Positions 24,388 to 33,433 of a stretch of DNA of 64,000 nt are shown here, piece after piece. Below the pieces are notes generated by a model. That model was not told where the DNA came from, made no database searches, and was given only the letters and a program-made list of their open reading frames with translations. The DNA comes from JANRKF01 sp964518725 (lineage in GTDB: Bacteria > Pseudomonadota > Alphaproteobacteria > Rickettsiales > SXRF01): assembly GCA_964518725.1 (NCBI GenBank), contig CAZFKP010000012.1, positions 11,840 to 75,839 of the forward strand, written 5' to 3'. The first letter of the stretch is position 1. Each line of letters starts with the position of its first letter. The translations under genes and the position numbers were made by a program.

Positions 24388-24837
24388 TTAACGGAGTGCC
24401 GTGCTGGCTATGCCGTAAAGCGCCTCTGCGCGCTCTCGGAAGGCGTCGATCATTTTTTCGGTGGCTTTGGTAAAAAAACCGCCCATCATATGCTCCAGAA
24501 GCCGCGATCGGAACTTGAAATCAAGTGCGAACTCGACCCGTGTCCCGCCATTCTCCGGGGTAAAATGCCACCGGTTGGTGAGGTATTCAAACGGGCCTTT
24601 CACCATCACCACGTCGATGGCGGAGTGGGGCGTGAGGGTCACTTGCGAGACGTAGGATTCGTGCAGTCCCTTATAATGGATCACCAGTTCGCCGAGGAAG
24701 GTGGTGTCGGTGCGTTCGCTCACCCGCGCCGCCTTGCACCAGGGCAGGAATTCCGGGTAACGCGCTACATCGGCCACCAGCGCAAATAGCTGTTCGGGCG
24801 TGTAGGGTAGAATCTGGGTTTCGGTGTGGCTGGGCAT
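24388..24837 (-). CDS. RatA/Coq10-family START-like protein
   Basis: A 149-residue SRPBCC (polyketide cyclase-like) protein. It has the family opening TETQILPYTPEQLFALVADV, then YPEFLPWCKAARV, and the GPFEYLTNRWHFTPE and FALDFKFRSRLLEHMMG stretches, ending with a helix containing AFRERAEALYG. Mitochondrial Coq10 binds ubiquinone; bacterial RatA was reported to interfere with 70S formation. In alphaproteobacteria this gene usually follows lipA directly, which favours the Coq10-like quinone role. Here a 487-residue unknown gene lies between them. The ATG at 24837 gives the family start; an ATG six codons upstream is less likely. Confidence 0.88.
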   Translation of the reverse strand: MPSHTETQILPYTPEQLFALVADVARYPEFLPWCKAARVSERTDTTFLGELVIHYKGLHESYVSQVTLTPHSAIDVVMVKGPFEYLTNRWHFTPENGGTRVEFALDFKFRSRLLEHMMGGFFTKATEKMIDAFRERAEALYGIASTALR

Positions 24838-24891
24838 CCGGCCATAAAAAACCAAAAATCCGGTGATGTAAACATCATCATGGATTCACGA

Positions 24892-26355
24892 TCAACTGCC
24901 TCGACTCGTCTGTGGGTTGATTGTAAATTTATGGCGTTCCGCCCAGATCACTCGGGATGTTAGAAAATCAATGCAGGCCGCCTGCCGTTCGAGGTCAAGG
25001 GGGTAGGCAAATCTTGCCACCGCTTGCCCCAGCTCTTCGTTCATGGTTTTTCGGGGGCGTCTGGAGATCACCCCTGCCTCCAGTTCTGGTTTGCTGGCGG
25101 ACATATCGTTACATGCACTTTGAAGCATTTTCGCGTCACATCCGGTCTTGGCGGCTATTTCCTGCGCCAATTCCTTATTATCACGAAGGCCGTGCGCCTG
25201 ACGGAGTGCATCCAAGAAGTCATAAACCTGTCGCGCCCGCCCCATCTTGTCGCCCAATCTCTGGTCTGCTGCAGGAATGGCGGCGTTCAGCGTGCTGTCG
25301 GCAGATTCGGGATCGATGCCAAGCGCCAGCTGCCGGAAAATGGTAATGGTATCTGTGCAACCCAATTTCTTGGCGGCATTATCCAGTGCTTCCTTGAGAG
25401 GTTTTGAGCCGGATTTATCAACGTAAATGGTTTGGTAACTGCCTGGTGTCATTCCAAGCGCCGCTGCGTGATCCGCCTGGTTGATCCGTCGTTCAAACTG
25501 GGAGAAACGTAGCACATCCTCAGCAGAAAACCCTCGTTGCTTGGCAAGCATCATCAAGGCATCACCAGAGATGCGTCGTTCAGGCCATGGTATGCCCATT
25601 AAGTAATTAGCGACCTCATCATGGTGATCCGGATTTATGCAAAGTGCTCCCACGAGCTTCTCGACGCGGTTGCCGATGGCGAGGCTGTTGGCTAGCGGCG
25701 CACGATGTTCAGCCAAACAATGCTCGAAGGCTTGATGGTCAATACAGGTGCTGCCATCGGCATACTGCGTTGCTTTGTGCAGCCCGAAGGGCTGATTCTT
25801 TGCTTCGGCAATCATCGTCGGCGCGTTCTCCAGAAGCGCATAAAACAGCGTATTGGCGATAGTCTGTGCGCGCTCCCGATCGTAGGGTTTCATGGTCGAG
25901 AACCCGGTACGCGCAGTAATGATGGCAGCTTCCTGCAGCAGTATTTTGTCTTGAATTCTCCGCAGCTCATCTTTTTGCCCAGCTTGCACTTCAGGCGGTA
26001 GTGCCGTATCGGTGGTTGCGGGATGGCTTTGCTCCCATGTAGCTGGAGGTGCGATTGTACCGGTTTCCACGGTACTGGCTGGCGGTTCTACTACTTCTGG
26101 AAGGGAGGGAAACTTGCGACCGTATGCGATATCGCACGCGACAAGCACATGCTGTATCTCAATATCGGAATCGACGTCGGGATCGGTCAGGTCGAACGTC
26201 GCATTCCATTGCTGCCGAAAACCTTCAAAATTAGTTCCATTAGTGATCATTTTAAACAATTCTCTGACAGGATTGTTCTCGAAATCAGGGATGCCAGAGA
26301 TGGCGGCAATCAATAATTCCTGCCGTCGCTGACCGGGGTTCTCTGTTATGCTCAC
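24892..26355 (-). CDS. Unknown protein coupled to lipA
   Basis: A 487-residue cytoplasmic protein that I do not recognise. It has an N-terminal region of about 80 residues, a Pro/Thr-rich linker (about 85-125), and a helical C-terminal part with a stretch (about 265-300: MMLAKQRGFSAEDVLRFSQF) that could be a helix-turn-helix, and another at about 410-440 (DNKELAQEIAAKTGCDA). The start codon is a GTG that shares its G with the lipA stop (TAGTG), so it depends on lipA translation. It interrupts the usual lipA-ratA pair. No active-site motif is visible. Substrate and role are unknown. Confidence 0.65.
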   Translation of the reverse strand: MSITENPGQRRQELLIAAISGIPDFENNPVRELFKMITNGTNFEGFRQQWNATFDLTDPDVDSDIEIQHVLVACDIAYGRKFPSLPEVVEPPASTVETGTIAPPATWEQSHPATTDTALPPEVQAGQKDELRRIQDKILLQEAAIITARTGFSTMKPYDRERAQTIANTLFYALLENAPTMIAEAKNQPFGLHKATQYADGSTCIDHQAFEHCLAEHRAPLANSLAIGNRVEKLVGALCINPDHHDEVANYLMGIPWPERRISGDALMMLAKQRGFSAEDVLRFSQFERRINQADHAAALGMTPGSYQTIYVDKSGSKPLKEALDNAAKKLGCTDTITIFRQLALGIDPESADSTLNAAIPAADQRLGDKMGRARQVYDFLDALRQAHGLRDNKELAQEIAAKTGCDAKMLQSACNDMSASKPELEAGVISRRPRKTMNEELGQAVARFAYPLDLERQAACIDFLTSRVIWAERHKFTINPQTSRGS

Positions 26356-27251
26356 TACGCTTCCCGTGCTTTTTTCATTTCGGCGAAATCGTCACCGGCG
26401 TGGTAGGAGCTGCGGGTCAGCGGCGAACTCGCCACCATCAGGAAACCCTTGGCGCGCGCCTGTCTGCCCAGCAGGGCGAACTCGTCGGGTGTCACGAAAC
26501 GGTCAACGATGGCGTGGTTCGGCGTCGGTTGCAGATACTGGCCGATGGTCATGAAATCCACTTCCGCCGCCCGTAAATCGTCCATCACTTGCAGCACCTC
26601 GTCATATTCCTCGCCGAGGCCGACCATGATGCCGGATTTAGTGAAAATCGTCGGGTCGATTTCTTTCACGGTTTTGAGCAGGTGCAGCGAGTTGAAATAA
26701 CGCGCGCCGGGGCGGATGGATTTATACAGCCTCGGCACGGTTTCGATATTGTGGTTATACACATCGGGTTTGGCTTCCGCCACGATGCGGATGGACTCCT
26801 CTTTACGGAGAAAATCCGGGGTCAGAACCTCGATGGTGGTGCCAGGCGAGGTCTGGCGAATCGCAAGAATGCATTCGGCGAAATGTCTGGCGCCGCCATC
26901 ACCCAGATCGTCGCGATCGACCGACGTAATCACCACATGTTTGAGTGCAAGCTTGGCCACCGCCTCGGCGAGGTTCGCCGGCTCGTGCGGGTTGAGCGCG
27001 CCGGGTACGCCGGTTTTCACGTTGCAGAAGGCGCAGGCGCGGGTGCAGGTATCGCCCATGATCATCACGGTCGCGTGTTTCTGGCTCCAGCATTCGCCGA
27101 TATTTGGGCAGGCGGCTTCTTCACACACGGTGTTCAGCTTGAGCTGGTGAATGATATCACGCGTGGCCTGATATTCCCGGGAAACGGGTGCCTTGACGCG
27201 GATCCAGTCGGGCTTGGTGCGTTTGGTGGAAACGGGGGATTCGGTGCTCAT
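26355..27251 (-). CDS. lipA: Lipoyl synthase
   Basis: Radical-SAM enzyme that inserts two sulfurs into protein-bound octanoate to make lipoate for pyruvate and 2-oxoglutarate dehydrogenases. The 298-residue protein has both iron-sulfur clusters: the auxiliary cluster motif CEEAACPNIGEC (about 43-54) and the radical-SAM motif CTRACAFC (about 69-76). The C-terminal SSPLTRSSYHAG carries the conserved serine that ligates the auxiliary cluster. Length and motifs are normal. It is followed, with a one-base overlap, by an unknown gene. Confidence 0.97.
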   Translation of the reverse strand: MSTESPVSTKRTKPDWIRVKAPVSREYQATRDIIHQLKLNTVCEEAACPNIGECWSQKHATVMIMGDTCTRACAFCNVKTGVPGALNPHEPANLAEAVAKLALKHVVITSVDRDDLGDGGARHFAECILAIRQTSPGTTIEVLTPDFLRKEESIRIVAEAKPDVYNHNIETVPRLYKSIRPGARYFNSLHLLKTVKEIDPTIFTKSGIMVGLGEEYDEVLQVMDDLRAAEVDFMTIGQYLQPTPNHAIVDRFVTPDEFALLGRQARAKGFLMVASSPLTRSSYHAGDDFAEMKKAREA

Positions 27252-27358
27252 AGGCAGGTAAATCTAGGTGGAAACCGCCATTTTGCAAGGGGTTTCATTA
27301 GTCGTTTACAACAAAGTCTTTACCACTTTACTATAAGCTGGTCGTTTAAACAGGGTCA

Positions 27359-27368
27359 GGGGGGGGGG
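27359..27368 (+). promoter_or_regulatory. G10 homopolymer at the ribosome-binding position
   Basis: Ten consecutive G residues lie 9 bp upstream of the ATG at 27378 and take the place of a Shine-Dalgarno sequence. Homopolymers of this length are prone to slipped-strand changes, so expression of the next gene may vary. Confidence 0.6.
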
Positions 27369-27377
27369 CGGACAGAC

Positions 27378-28277
27378 ATGTCGGTATTTGATGACCAATT
27401 CATGGAGTTGCAGGATAGATGCCGGGATGTGCTGGTCTGTAAAAGCCATAACCTTCGTGGGATGCGTCCGGATGATAATGAAGGCGTTATTAATGAATTT
27501 GTCAAAGCAGTCCGATCCGGTCAATTCCGCAGCGCCGACCACCGGCACGGGCTGACAAGCGACGAGCTGGCCGAGATGGAGCAGCGTCTGGCATCGGAGG
27601 AGATCGCCGGCGAGCGTGAAGAGTTTGATGTGACGGATGCGGATGATATTGATGAAGATCTCTATGTCGAGGCGGATGACGAGTTCCTTGCGGCGGATAT
27701 GAGTGAGGAGCGCCTGCGCTGGAACACCCACCCGCGTATCTATGCGGAATATGGACGCGAAGGGATGGCGCACTATCTTGTGCCACGCGGGAGCCGCAGC
27801 GCGTTGTTTGATGTGCTGGAGCTGGAAATCACCAAATACCTGGCCGAAGAATCCGACTACCCGGAATGCGAGCTTGATAGGGCGGCCTTTTACGAAGAGA
27901 AGCGGAAATATAAGCAGGAAATGGCCGAGCGCTTGGTGCATTTGCTGCATTATATCGGTGAGGCGATGTACTCGGTAAAGCTGCAGGAACACCACGCGCA
28001 GAGCAACCCGCCGGACAATGTCATCGGCTATAGCCGTGAAACCGAAGCAAGCGCCCGCCGCAGCACCAATATCATGATGAAGGGGATGCTGAACGACGAG
28101 GCGCATTTTAATCTGGATGACGAACGAACCTCGATTCGCCAGTTGCTGGAAAAGACGCTCGGGCATGCCGCATTTAAGGCGGCGCTTGACAACGTTTACC
28201 GGGATCAGACCCATGTCCCGTCAGCGGAGTTTCTTAGCCTGCTGTCAAAAGCCCCGGCGCGTGAAACTTTGCAATGA
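27378..28277 (+). CDS. Acidic protein of unknown function
   Basis: A 299-residue soluble protein that I do not recognise. It is strongly acidic in residues about 75-115 (EEFDVTDADDIDEDLYVEAD and similar) and helical in the second half. It has no signal peptide, membrane segment or catalytic motif. The open frame extends far upstream into lipA on the opposite strand, but ATG 27378 is the first start outside lipA with a plausible leader, which includes a G10 tract. It ends 33 bp inside the opposite-strand membrane protein gene. A promoter-like TTTACA and TATAAG are seen around 27305-27336, with imperfect spacing. Confidence 0.6.
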   Translation: MSVFDDQFMELQDRCRDVLVCKSHNLRGMRPDDNEGVINEFVKAVRSGQFRSADHRHGLTSDELAEMEQRLASEEIAGEREEFDVTDADDIDEDLYVEADDEFLAADMSEERLRWNTHPRIYAEYGREGMAHYLVPRGSRSALFDVLELEITKYLAEESDYPECELDRAAFYEEKRKYKQEMAERLVHLLHYIGEAMYSVKLQEHHAQSNPPDNVIGYSRETEASARRSTNIMMKGMLNDEAHFNLDDERTSIRQLLEKTLGHAAFKAALDNVYRDQTHVPSAEFLSLLSKAPARETLQ

Positions 28278-29687
28278 CGCGATGCCGCGCTTCACGCGCT
28301 CCAGCAACAGCGCCGCAACAAGAATATAGACCGGTTGCCAGCCCCAGCGCATGCGTTCTTGTTCGTAGCCGTTGAAGGCGCAGGCGGTGGTGGTCATGAT
28401 CGCCATGAGGCCGAGGCAGGTGAGCAGGAATTTTCGTTGCGGCGACGGTGCCGCACGCACGGTCTCATACAGCATCCATGTCGGGATAATCAGGTACAGC
28501 ATCAGCGCTCCCATGTTAAGCAGGATGAATACGGCAATGGGATCGCTGATGATACCGCGCACCCATGCATCGGCATTCACCAGGTTCAGCGAGGGCGAGA
28601 AGAACGATGGGGTGAGCGCCATCACATAAGCCTGCAGGAGTACGATTCTCACATATTCGGTGGGCTTGGCGGCGATAATGGCGCGGGCGTCGCGCATATC
28701 CTGCCGGGCGGAGGCGATCATGCCGAGATAGTTGAGGTTATAGAGCAAATAATGCGCCCGCTTGTTGCTGGCATAGGCGAAGAAATCAACATCCTCGCTT
28801 TTAAGCGCCCCGATTGCCGGATGGGGATTGGCCGCGGCCACCATATCCGGCGGAATGCGTCGCAGCACCTTGGGCATCACAAAATCGGCGGGGAAGTCGG
28901 TGGCGATCGTGCCGTTGCGCTTCATCTGTTTCACATCGCGGAATCCGGCCTTATGCGCGACTTGTGCCACATTTGCACCCATCCACGAGCTGGCGCCGAA
29001 GAAATCAAACAGCAACTCATTCTTCAGGTGCCAGCCGCCGACCGGCAGGAGGAAAATCAGCGACAGCGCCATGATTTTCTTCTGCAGCATTTCCCCGCCG
29101 CGCCATGCCATCACCACGGCTAGCAGCACGAACAGGCCAAGGTGCCATTGCGGACGCAGCAGGCCGAGTAGTGCACAACAGGCGAATATCCCTGCGATGC
29201 TTTTCGCGCGTGTTTCAGGCTTCAGGAAAAAACAGGCAAGCCCGTAGCACAGGAAAGCGGCAAGGCAGAATTCGAGGTGGGTGGAATAATACCATGTGCC
29301 GAACATGTAGAAGGTCGGGGTGGCGAGCAGGAAAAAAAACATTGCCGCACGCACGGCGGCGGATACCTGCACCATCCGCATGGTTGCATTGATGGCGAGG
29401 AGGGCGCTGCCGCCGGCAATGGCATAGGCGCTGCGGAAGATGGCCTCGTAATGCTCCGGCGCGACCTTGAAAATAATCCCGATGATGAGATTCATGAGCG
29501 GCGGCTGGGCATGCAGGTAAAGCAGCGACCCGAATAAATCGTTCGCCAGCCACTCAGGATTCATAAAATGACTGAAATCCAGAAGCTTATAGCTTATGAA
29601 GCCGGCGCCCAGCACCTGCATCCATGCCAGGTGGGAAAACACATAAAAACCGAGCAATAGTGCGGGTTCACGAAAGGGGTGGTTCAT
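28245..29687 (-). CDS. Polytopic membrane protein, probable GT-C-type glycosyltransferase
   Basis: A 480-residue integral membrane protein with about 10-12 hydrophobic helices. The first extramembrane loop contains MNPEWLANDLF and then HAQPPLMNL, which resembles the Asp and H-x-P-P-L signature of GT-C glycosyltransferases (ArnT/PMT-like) that use polyprenyl-phosphate sugars at the outer face of the inner membrane. A large loop near residues 220-310 is soluble. Family membership is by signature only; the sugar and acceptor are unknown. It starts 72 bp from the divergent rpoZ. Confidence 0.7.
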   Translation of the reverse strand: MNHPFREPALLLGFYVFSHLAWMQVLGAGFISYKLLDFSHFMNPEWLANDLFGSLLYLHAQPPLMNLIIGIIFKVAPEHYEAIFRSAYAIAGGSALLAINATMRMVQVSAAVRAAMFFFLLATPTFYMFGTWYYSTHLEFCLAAFLCYGLACFFLKPETRAKSIAGIFACCALLGLLRPQWHLGLFVLLAVVMAWRGGEMLQKKIMALSLIFLLPVGGWHLKNELLFDFFGASSWMGANVAQVAHKAGFRDVKQMKRNGTIATDFPADFVMPKVLRRIPPDMVAAANPHPAIGALKSEDVDFFAYASNKRAHYLLYNLNYLGMIASARQDMRDARAIIAAKPTEYVRIVLLQAYVMALTPSFFSPSLNLVNADAWVRGIISDPIAVFILLNMGALMLYLIIPTWMLYETVRAAPSPQRKFLLTCLGLMAIMTTTACAFNGYEQERMRWGWQPVYILVAALLLERVKRGIASLQSFTRRGF

Positions 29688-29759
29688 TAATGCTTGCGCT
29701 CGCGGTAAAACTTGGCTACAAGCCTATCCCTTCAATTAATTTCGAGCAAGGAGAGTGTG

Positions 29760-30164
29760 ATGGCACGTGTTACCGTAGAAGATTGCATCATGGAAGTGCC
29801 CAACCGTTTCGAGCTGGTGCTTTTGGCATCGCAACGTGCGAAGCAGATCAGTGTCGGCAACCCGCTGACCGTTGAACGTGATAACGACAAGGATTCGGTC
29901 GTCGCCCTGCGCGAGATCGCGGATAAAACCATCAGCCTGCCGCAGCTTGAAGAAAACCTGGTGCAGAGCTTTTTCAAAAAGCCTATCTCGGATATTGCCG
30001 ACCAGAAGCTCCTCACCTCGGGTGAAGAAATTGCGGCCGATGTGGAAGAAGCCTTTAAAGAAGCGGCGCAAAGCATCAGAGATTCGCGTGGCAATGCCGC
30101 CCCGTCTGCCGATGAAGACGCCGACTTGGCATTCGGCGGTGACGACGTTCAGACGGAAGACTGA
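29760..30164 (+). CDS. rpoZ: RNA polymerase omega subunit
   Basis: A 134-residue RpoZ that helps assemble and stabilise RNA polymerase and, in many bacteria, its response to ppGpp. It begins MARVTVEDCIMEVPNRFELV, the family signature, followed by LASQRAKQI and NDKDSVVALREIAD. The C-terminal part after residue 65 is a longer acidic tail, as in other alphaproteobacteria. The ATG at 29760 is preceded by AAGGAGAG. relA/spoT, which often follows, is absent; the kdpD gene converges directly. Confidence 0.96.
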   Translation: MARVTVEDCIMEVPNRFELVLLASQRAKQISVGNPLTVERDNDKDSVVALREIADKTISLPQLEENLVQSFFKKPISDIADQKLLTSGEEIAADVEEAFKEAAQSIRDSRGNAAPSADEDADLAFGGDDVQTED

Positions 30165-32870
30165 TTATTCCGTCTCATCATTTTTCAGTGGCAAGGTGAA
30201 TGTAAAAATCGCGCCGCCTTCTGGTGCGTTTTGCGCCCAGATTTTTCCATTATGCGCCTTGATGATGCCACGGCAGATGGCGAGGCCGAGGCCGCCCTTA
30301 TTTTCCGAGTGCGCGGCATTGTAAAACTTATCGAAGATTTTTTCCTCCGCGCCTTTTGGGATGCCGGGGCCGTTATCGGTAAAGACCACGTGCAGGTCGG
30401 GTTTCTCAACATGGGCGGAGATCACCAGCGACGTGCCGACTGGAGTGTAGTCCGCGACATTCTCCAGCAGGTTGATCAGCACCTGTTCGATGAGCAGCCC
30501 GTCCATCCGCACCAGCGGCAGGCCATGGTCGATCTGGGTGGTGACCTGATGCTTCTCCAGCTTGCCCTCGACCCGCATCAGCGCCGAGCCGATCAGCTCC
30601 TCGATAAAGTAGAGCTCTTTGTTGAGCTTGACCGAACCTGATTTCAGGCTTGAGACGTCGAGCAGGTTGGTCACCATGCGGGCGAGGCGGGCGCCTTCTT
30701 CGTGGATAGAGCGCAGCAGCTCGCGCCGATATTCATCGCTGATGCGTGAGCCTTCCAGTAACAATGTGCTTGCCGCGCCGGTGATACTGGCCAGCGGGGT
30801 ACGCAAATCATGCGAAACGGAAGACAGCAGGATATTACGCAGCTTCTCGCTTTCTGCCTCCAATACGGTTTGTTCCATGAGCTGGGCGGCGTTGGCGCGC
30901 TCCAGCGCCGAGGCGGTGATGACCGCGAGCGTGTCCAGCGTATCCACGGCGTCGGTGGAATAGGATTCGAGCGTTTCCTCATGTGGCCGCACGCCGAGCA
31001 CGCCGAGTACCATCCCGGCGGTAATCAGCGGCACATAGAGCGCCTTGGCCGAGGGGAGCGTATCGGTGCCGAACCCGGCGCTTTGCTTATGGGTAAATGC
31101 CCAGTTGGCGACGCTTTCCTCGCGCACCGGGTCGATCGAATCGTCATCGCTTTCCGTTTCCGCGACCACCGTTTGCAAACTTCCTTTGTCGTCTGGCAGC
31201 CAGATGAATACGTCGCTATCCATCACTTCGGCGATATGGGTGGCGGCGACCTGCGCGATATGCACCTTGCCGCGGCTGGCGGTAAGTTCGCGGGTCATGT
31301 CATAGAGGGTTGCCGTATTCTTCTCGCGCCGGCGTGCGGTGATGGCCTGAAGCCGCAGCCGCGCCGTCTGCGACCCGATGACCACTCCGGTCATCAGCAG
31401 CACCAGGAACGTGATGATATGTTCCACTTCACTGGCTTTGAAACTATGCCAAGGGGAGATAAAGAAGAAATTGAAGCACAGTGCCGCGAGTAAGGTGGTG
31501 AGGAGTGAGGGCGCCCGTCCGAAACGCAGTGCGACGGCAACGACGCCGATCAGGTAGATCATCACCAGGTTGACGGCGGGCACGTAGGCGCGCAGCGGCA
31601 GCATCAGCAGCGTGCTCATTGCAACGACAAAGGGCGCCGACATATAATATTGCCATGACGCTTGTTGCCCGCTCCACATCAGCGATTTCATGATGTGTTG
31701 TCCACCTCGGTCGCCGGTGATGACATAAATATCGATGTCGCCGGAGCCGCGGATCAGCTGGTCGGCAAGCGTTCCCACCATGATTTCCCGCCAGCGCGAA
31801 CCGGTTGCTTTGCCGACGACGATCTTGGTGATGTTGTTGGCGCGGGCGTAGGCAAAAATATCTTCTACCGCGTTCTGGCCTTGGATCACTTCGGTTTCCG
31901 CACCCATCCGTGCCGCAAGGCGGAGGTTACGCTCGACCATGTCCTGCCCCTCTTTGCTCAGGCGGTGGTGGCGTTCGTTTTCAATATAAATGGCCGTCCA
32001 TGGTGCCTTGAGGCCGCTGGCCATCCGCTTGGCCGAGCGCACGAGCCTGGTCGAAAGTTGGTCGGGGCCGATGCAGACTAGGATGCGGTCGGCGCCGCTC
32101 CATCCTTGACTTTCCTTGCCTTTGGTTTTGTAGACATCCATCAGCGCGTCGACGCGCTCGGCGGTGCGGCGGAGCGCAAGCTCGCGCAGTGCAATCAAGT
32201 TACTTTTCTTGAAGAAATTCTGCGCGGCGCGTTTTTTCGCTTCCGGCGCGATGTAGACTTTGCCTTCGCTTAAGCGCTTGAGTAGCTCCTCGGAAGGAAT
32301 ATCCACCAGCGAAATTTCATCCGCCGAATCGAAAATCGCATCCGGCACGGTTTCTTTGACCCATACCCCGGTGATGCGCGCCACCACATCGTTCAGGCTA
32401 TCGAGGTGCTGCACGTTGATGGTGGTATAAACGTTGATCCCAGCGTCGCGCAGCTCTTCTACGTCTTGCCAGCGTTTCGGGTGGCGTGAACCGGGGGTGT
32501 TGGTATGCGCCAGCTCGTCGAGCAGGATCAGTTGCGGCTTGCGGGCGAGTGCGGCGTCGATATCGAATTCCTTGAGCAGCGTTCCCCGGTAGCTGACTTC
32601 GCGGTGCGGGAGGATGGGCAGGCCTTCAAGCAGCTTCTTGGTTTCTTCGCGGCCATGGGTTTCCACCAAGCCGATGACCACATCAACACCCTCGGCCAGC
32701 GCGGATTTTCCAGATGACAGCATTGAGTAGGTTTTACCGACACCAGCGCAGGCGCCGAAAAATATTTTGAGCTTGCCGCGACCGGTTTCTTCCTTCGCGG
32801 CCTGTTCTTCCTCTGCCGCGATGCGGCTCAATAATTCATCTGGATCGGGGCGGCCATCATCATGCTTCAT
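30165..32870 (-). CDS. kdpD: Sensor histidine kinase KdpD
   Basis: The turgor/K+ sensing kinase of the kdp system. The 901-residue protein has the N-terminal KdpD domain with a Walker A-like GACAGVGKT (39-47) and DELAHTN (about 118-124), a Usp-like domain (about 260-385), four membrane helices (about 410-500), a GAF-like region (about 530-660), and a histidine kinase core with His687 in SSVSHDLRTPLAS and the ATPase motifs DNGPGIP and GGLGLAI. It overlaps kdpC by 4 nt. The partner response regulator kdpE is not next to it: the end of kdpD abuts the convergent rpoZ. Confidence 0.96.
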   Translation of the reverse strand: MKHDDGRPDPDELLSRIAAEEEQAAKEETGRGKLKIFFGACAGVGKTYSMLSSGKSALAEGVDVVIGLVETHGREETKKLLEGLPILPHREVSYRGTLLKEFDIDAALARKPQLILLDELAHTNTPGSRHPKRWQDVEELRDAGINVYTTINVQHLDSLNDVVARITGVWVKETVPDAIFDSADEISLVDIPSEELLKRLSEGKVYIAPEAKKRAAQNFFKKSNLIALRELALRRTAERVDALMDVYKTKGKESQGWSGADRILVCIGPDQLSTRLVRSAKRMASGLKAPWTAIYIENERHHRLSKEGQDMVERNLRLAARMGAETEVIQGQNAVEDIFAYARANNITKIVVGKATGSRWREIMVGTLADQLIRGSGDIDIYVITGDRGGQHIMKSLMWSGQQASWQYYMSAPFVVAMSTLLMLPLRAYVPAVNLVMIYLIGVVAVALRFGRAPSLLTTLLAALCFNFFFISPWHSFKASEVEHIITFLVLLMTGVVIGSQTARLRLQAITARRREKNTATLYDMTRELTASRGKVHIAQVAATHIAEVMDSDVFIWLPDDKGSLQTVVAETESDDDSIDPVREESVANWAFTHKQSAGFGTDTLPSAKALYVPLITAGMVLGVLGVRPHEETLESYSTDAVDTLDTLAVITASALERANAAQLMEQTVLEAESEKLRNILLSSVSHDLRTPLASITGAASTLLLEGSRISDEYRRELLRSIHEEGARLARMVTNLLDVSSLKSGSVKLNKELYFIEELIGSALMRVEGKLEKHQVTTQIDHGLPLVRMDGLLIEQVLINLLENVADYTPVGTSLVISAHVEKPDLHVVFTDNGPGIPKGAEEKIFDKFYNAAHSENKGGLGLAICRGIIKAHNGKIWAQNAPEGGAIFTFTLPLKNDETE

Positions 32871-33433
32871 GGCATGTCATCCAATGCCATGTTCAGTACC
32901 AGCACGTTGATATGCGGCACACCGATGAAGCCAAGATACGGACCATCCACATGGTTCATGATGAGTGTTTTAATCACACTAACCGGTTGGTTGCGAGCTT
33001 TGGCGACGCGCTCGGCCTGATAGAAAGCAGCAAGCGGCGAGATATGCGGATCAAGGCCGCTGGCCGAACTTGTCACCAGCGAGATCGGGATTTTCTTGCC
33101 GACGGGTAGGTGCGCCATGCGTGTGTTCGCCTGCACCAGCAGGTTCGGGTTGCCCATGCTCAGGTTGGACGCGTTGGAGGCGGCTGCATTATACGGAGGC
33201 ACGGTGGCCGACAGGCGACCCCAGAAATAACGGTCATGCGAAAATTCCTGCCCGATGAGGAGCGAGCCAACAGGCTTACCGTCCTTCATGACCAGGCTGC
33301 CATGGGTGGCGGTGGGAAACAGCAACTGCGCCACAGCGGTAAACAGCAGCGGCACCGCACCCCCAAGCAGCAGCACTGTAACGAACATCATCATCAGCGC
33401 ATGCCGGCTATGGTAGATGACGCGACGCATCAC
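32867..33433 (-). CDS. kdpC: K+-transporting ATPase subunit C
   Basis: The 188-residue KdpC is a single-span membrane subunit that increases ATP affinity of the KdpFABC pump. It has one N-terminal membrane helix (about 12-38), GSLLIGQEFSHDRYFWGRLS (about 56-75) and SGLDPHISPLAA (about 128-139), family signatures. Both ends overlap neighbouring kdp genes by 4 nt, as in compact kdp operons. Confidence 0.96.
   Translation of the reverse strand: MMRRVIYHSRHALMMMFVTVLLLGGAVPLLFTAVAQLLFPTATHGSLVMKDGKPVGSLLIGQEFSHDRYFWGRLSATVPPYNAAASNASNLSMGNPNLLVQANTRMAHLPVGKKIPISLVTSSASGLDPHISPLAAFYQAERVAKARNQPVSVIKTLIMNHVDGPYLGFIGVPHINVLVLNMALDDMP

Noticed and set aside
26589..27377. Upstream extension of the acidic protein gene through the opposite strand of lipA
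   Set aside because: The extra ~260 codons lie antisense to a firm lipA. The sensible start is ATG 27378 after the intergenic region.
27306..28214. Open frame of about 300 codons opposite the acidic protein gene
   Set aside because: It mirrors the acidic protein gene on the other strand and lacks a ribosome-binding site or recognisable motif. The acidic protein frame has better codon structure, though the choice is less certain here than at miaB.
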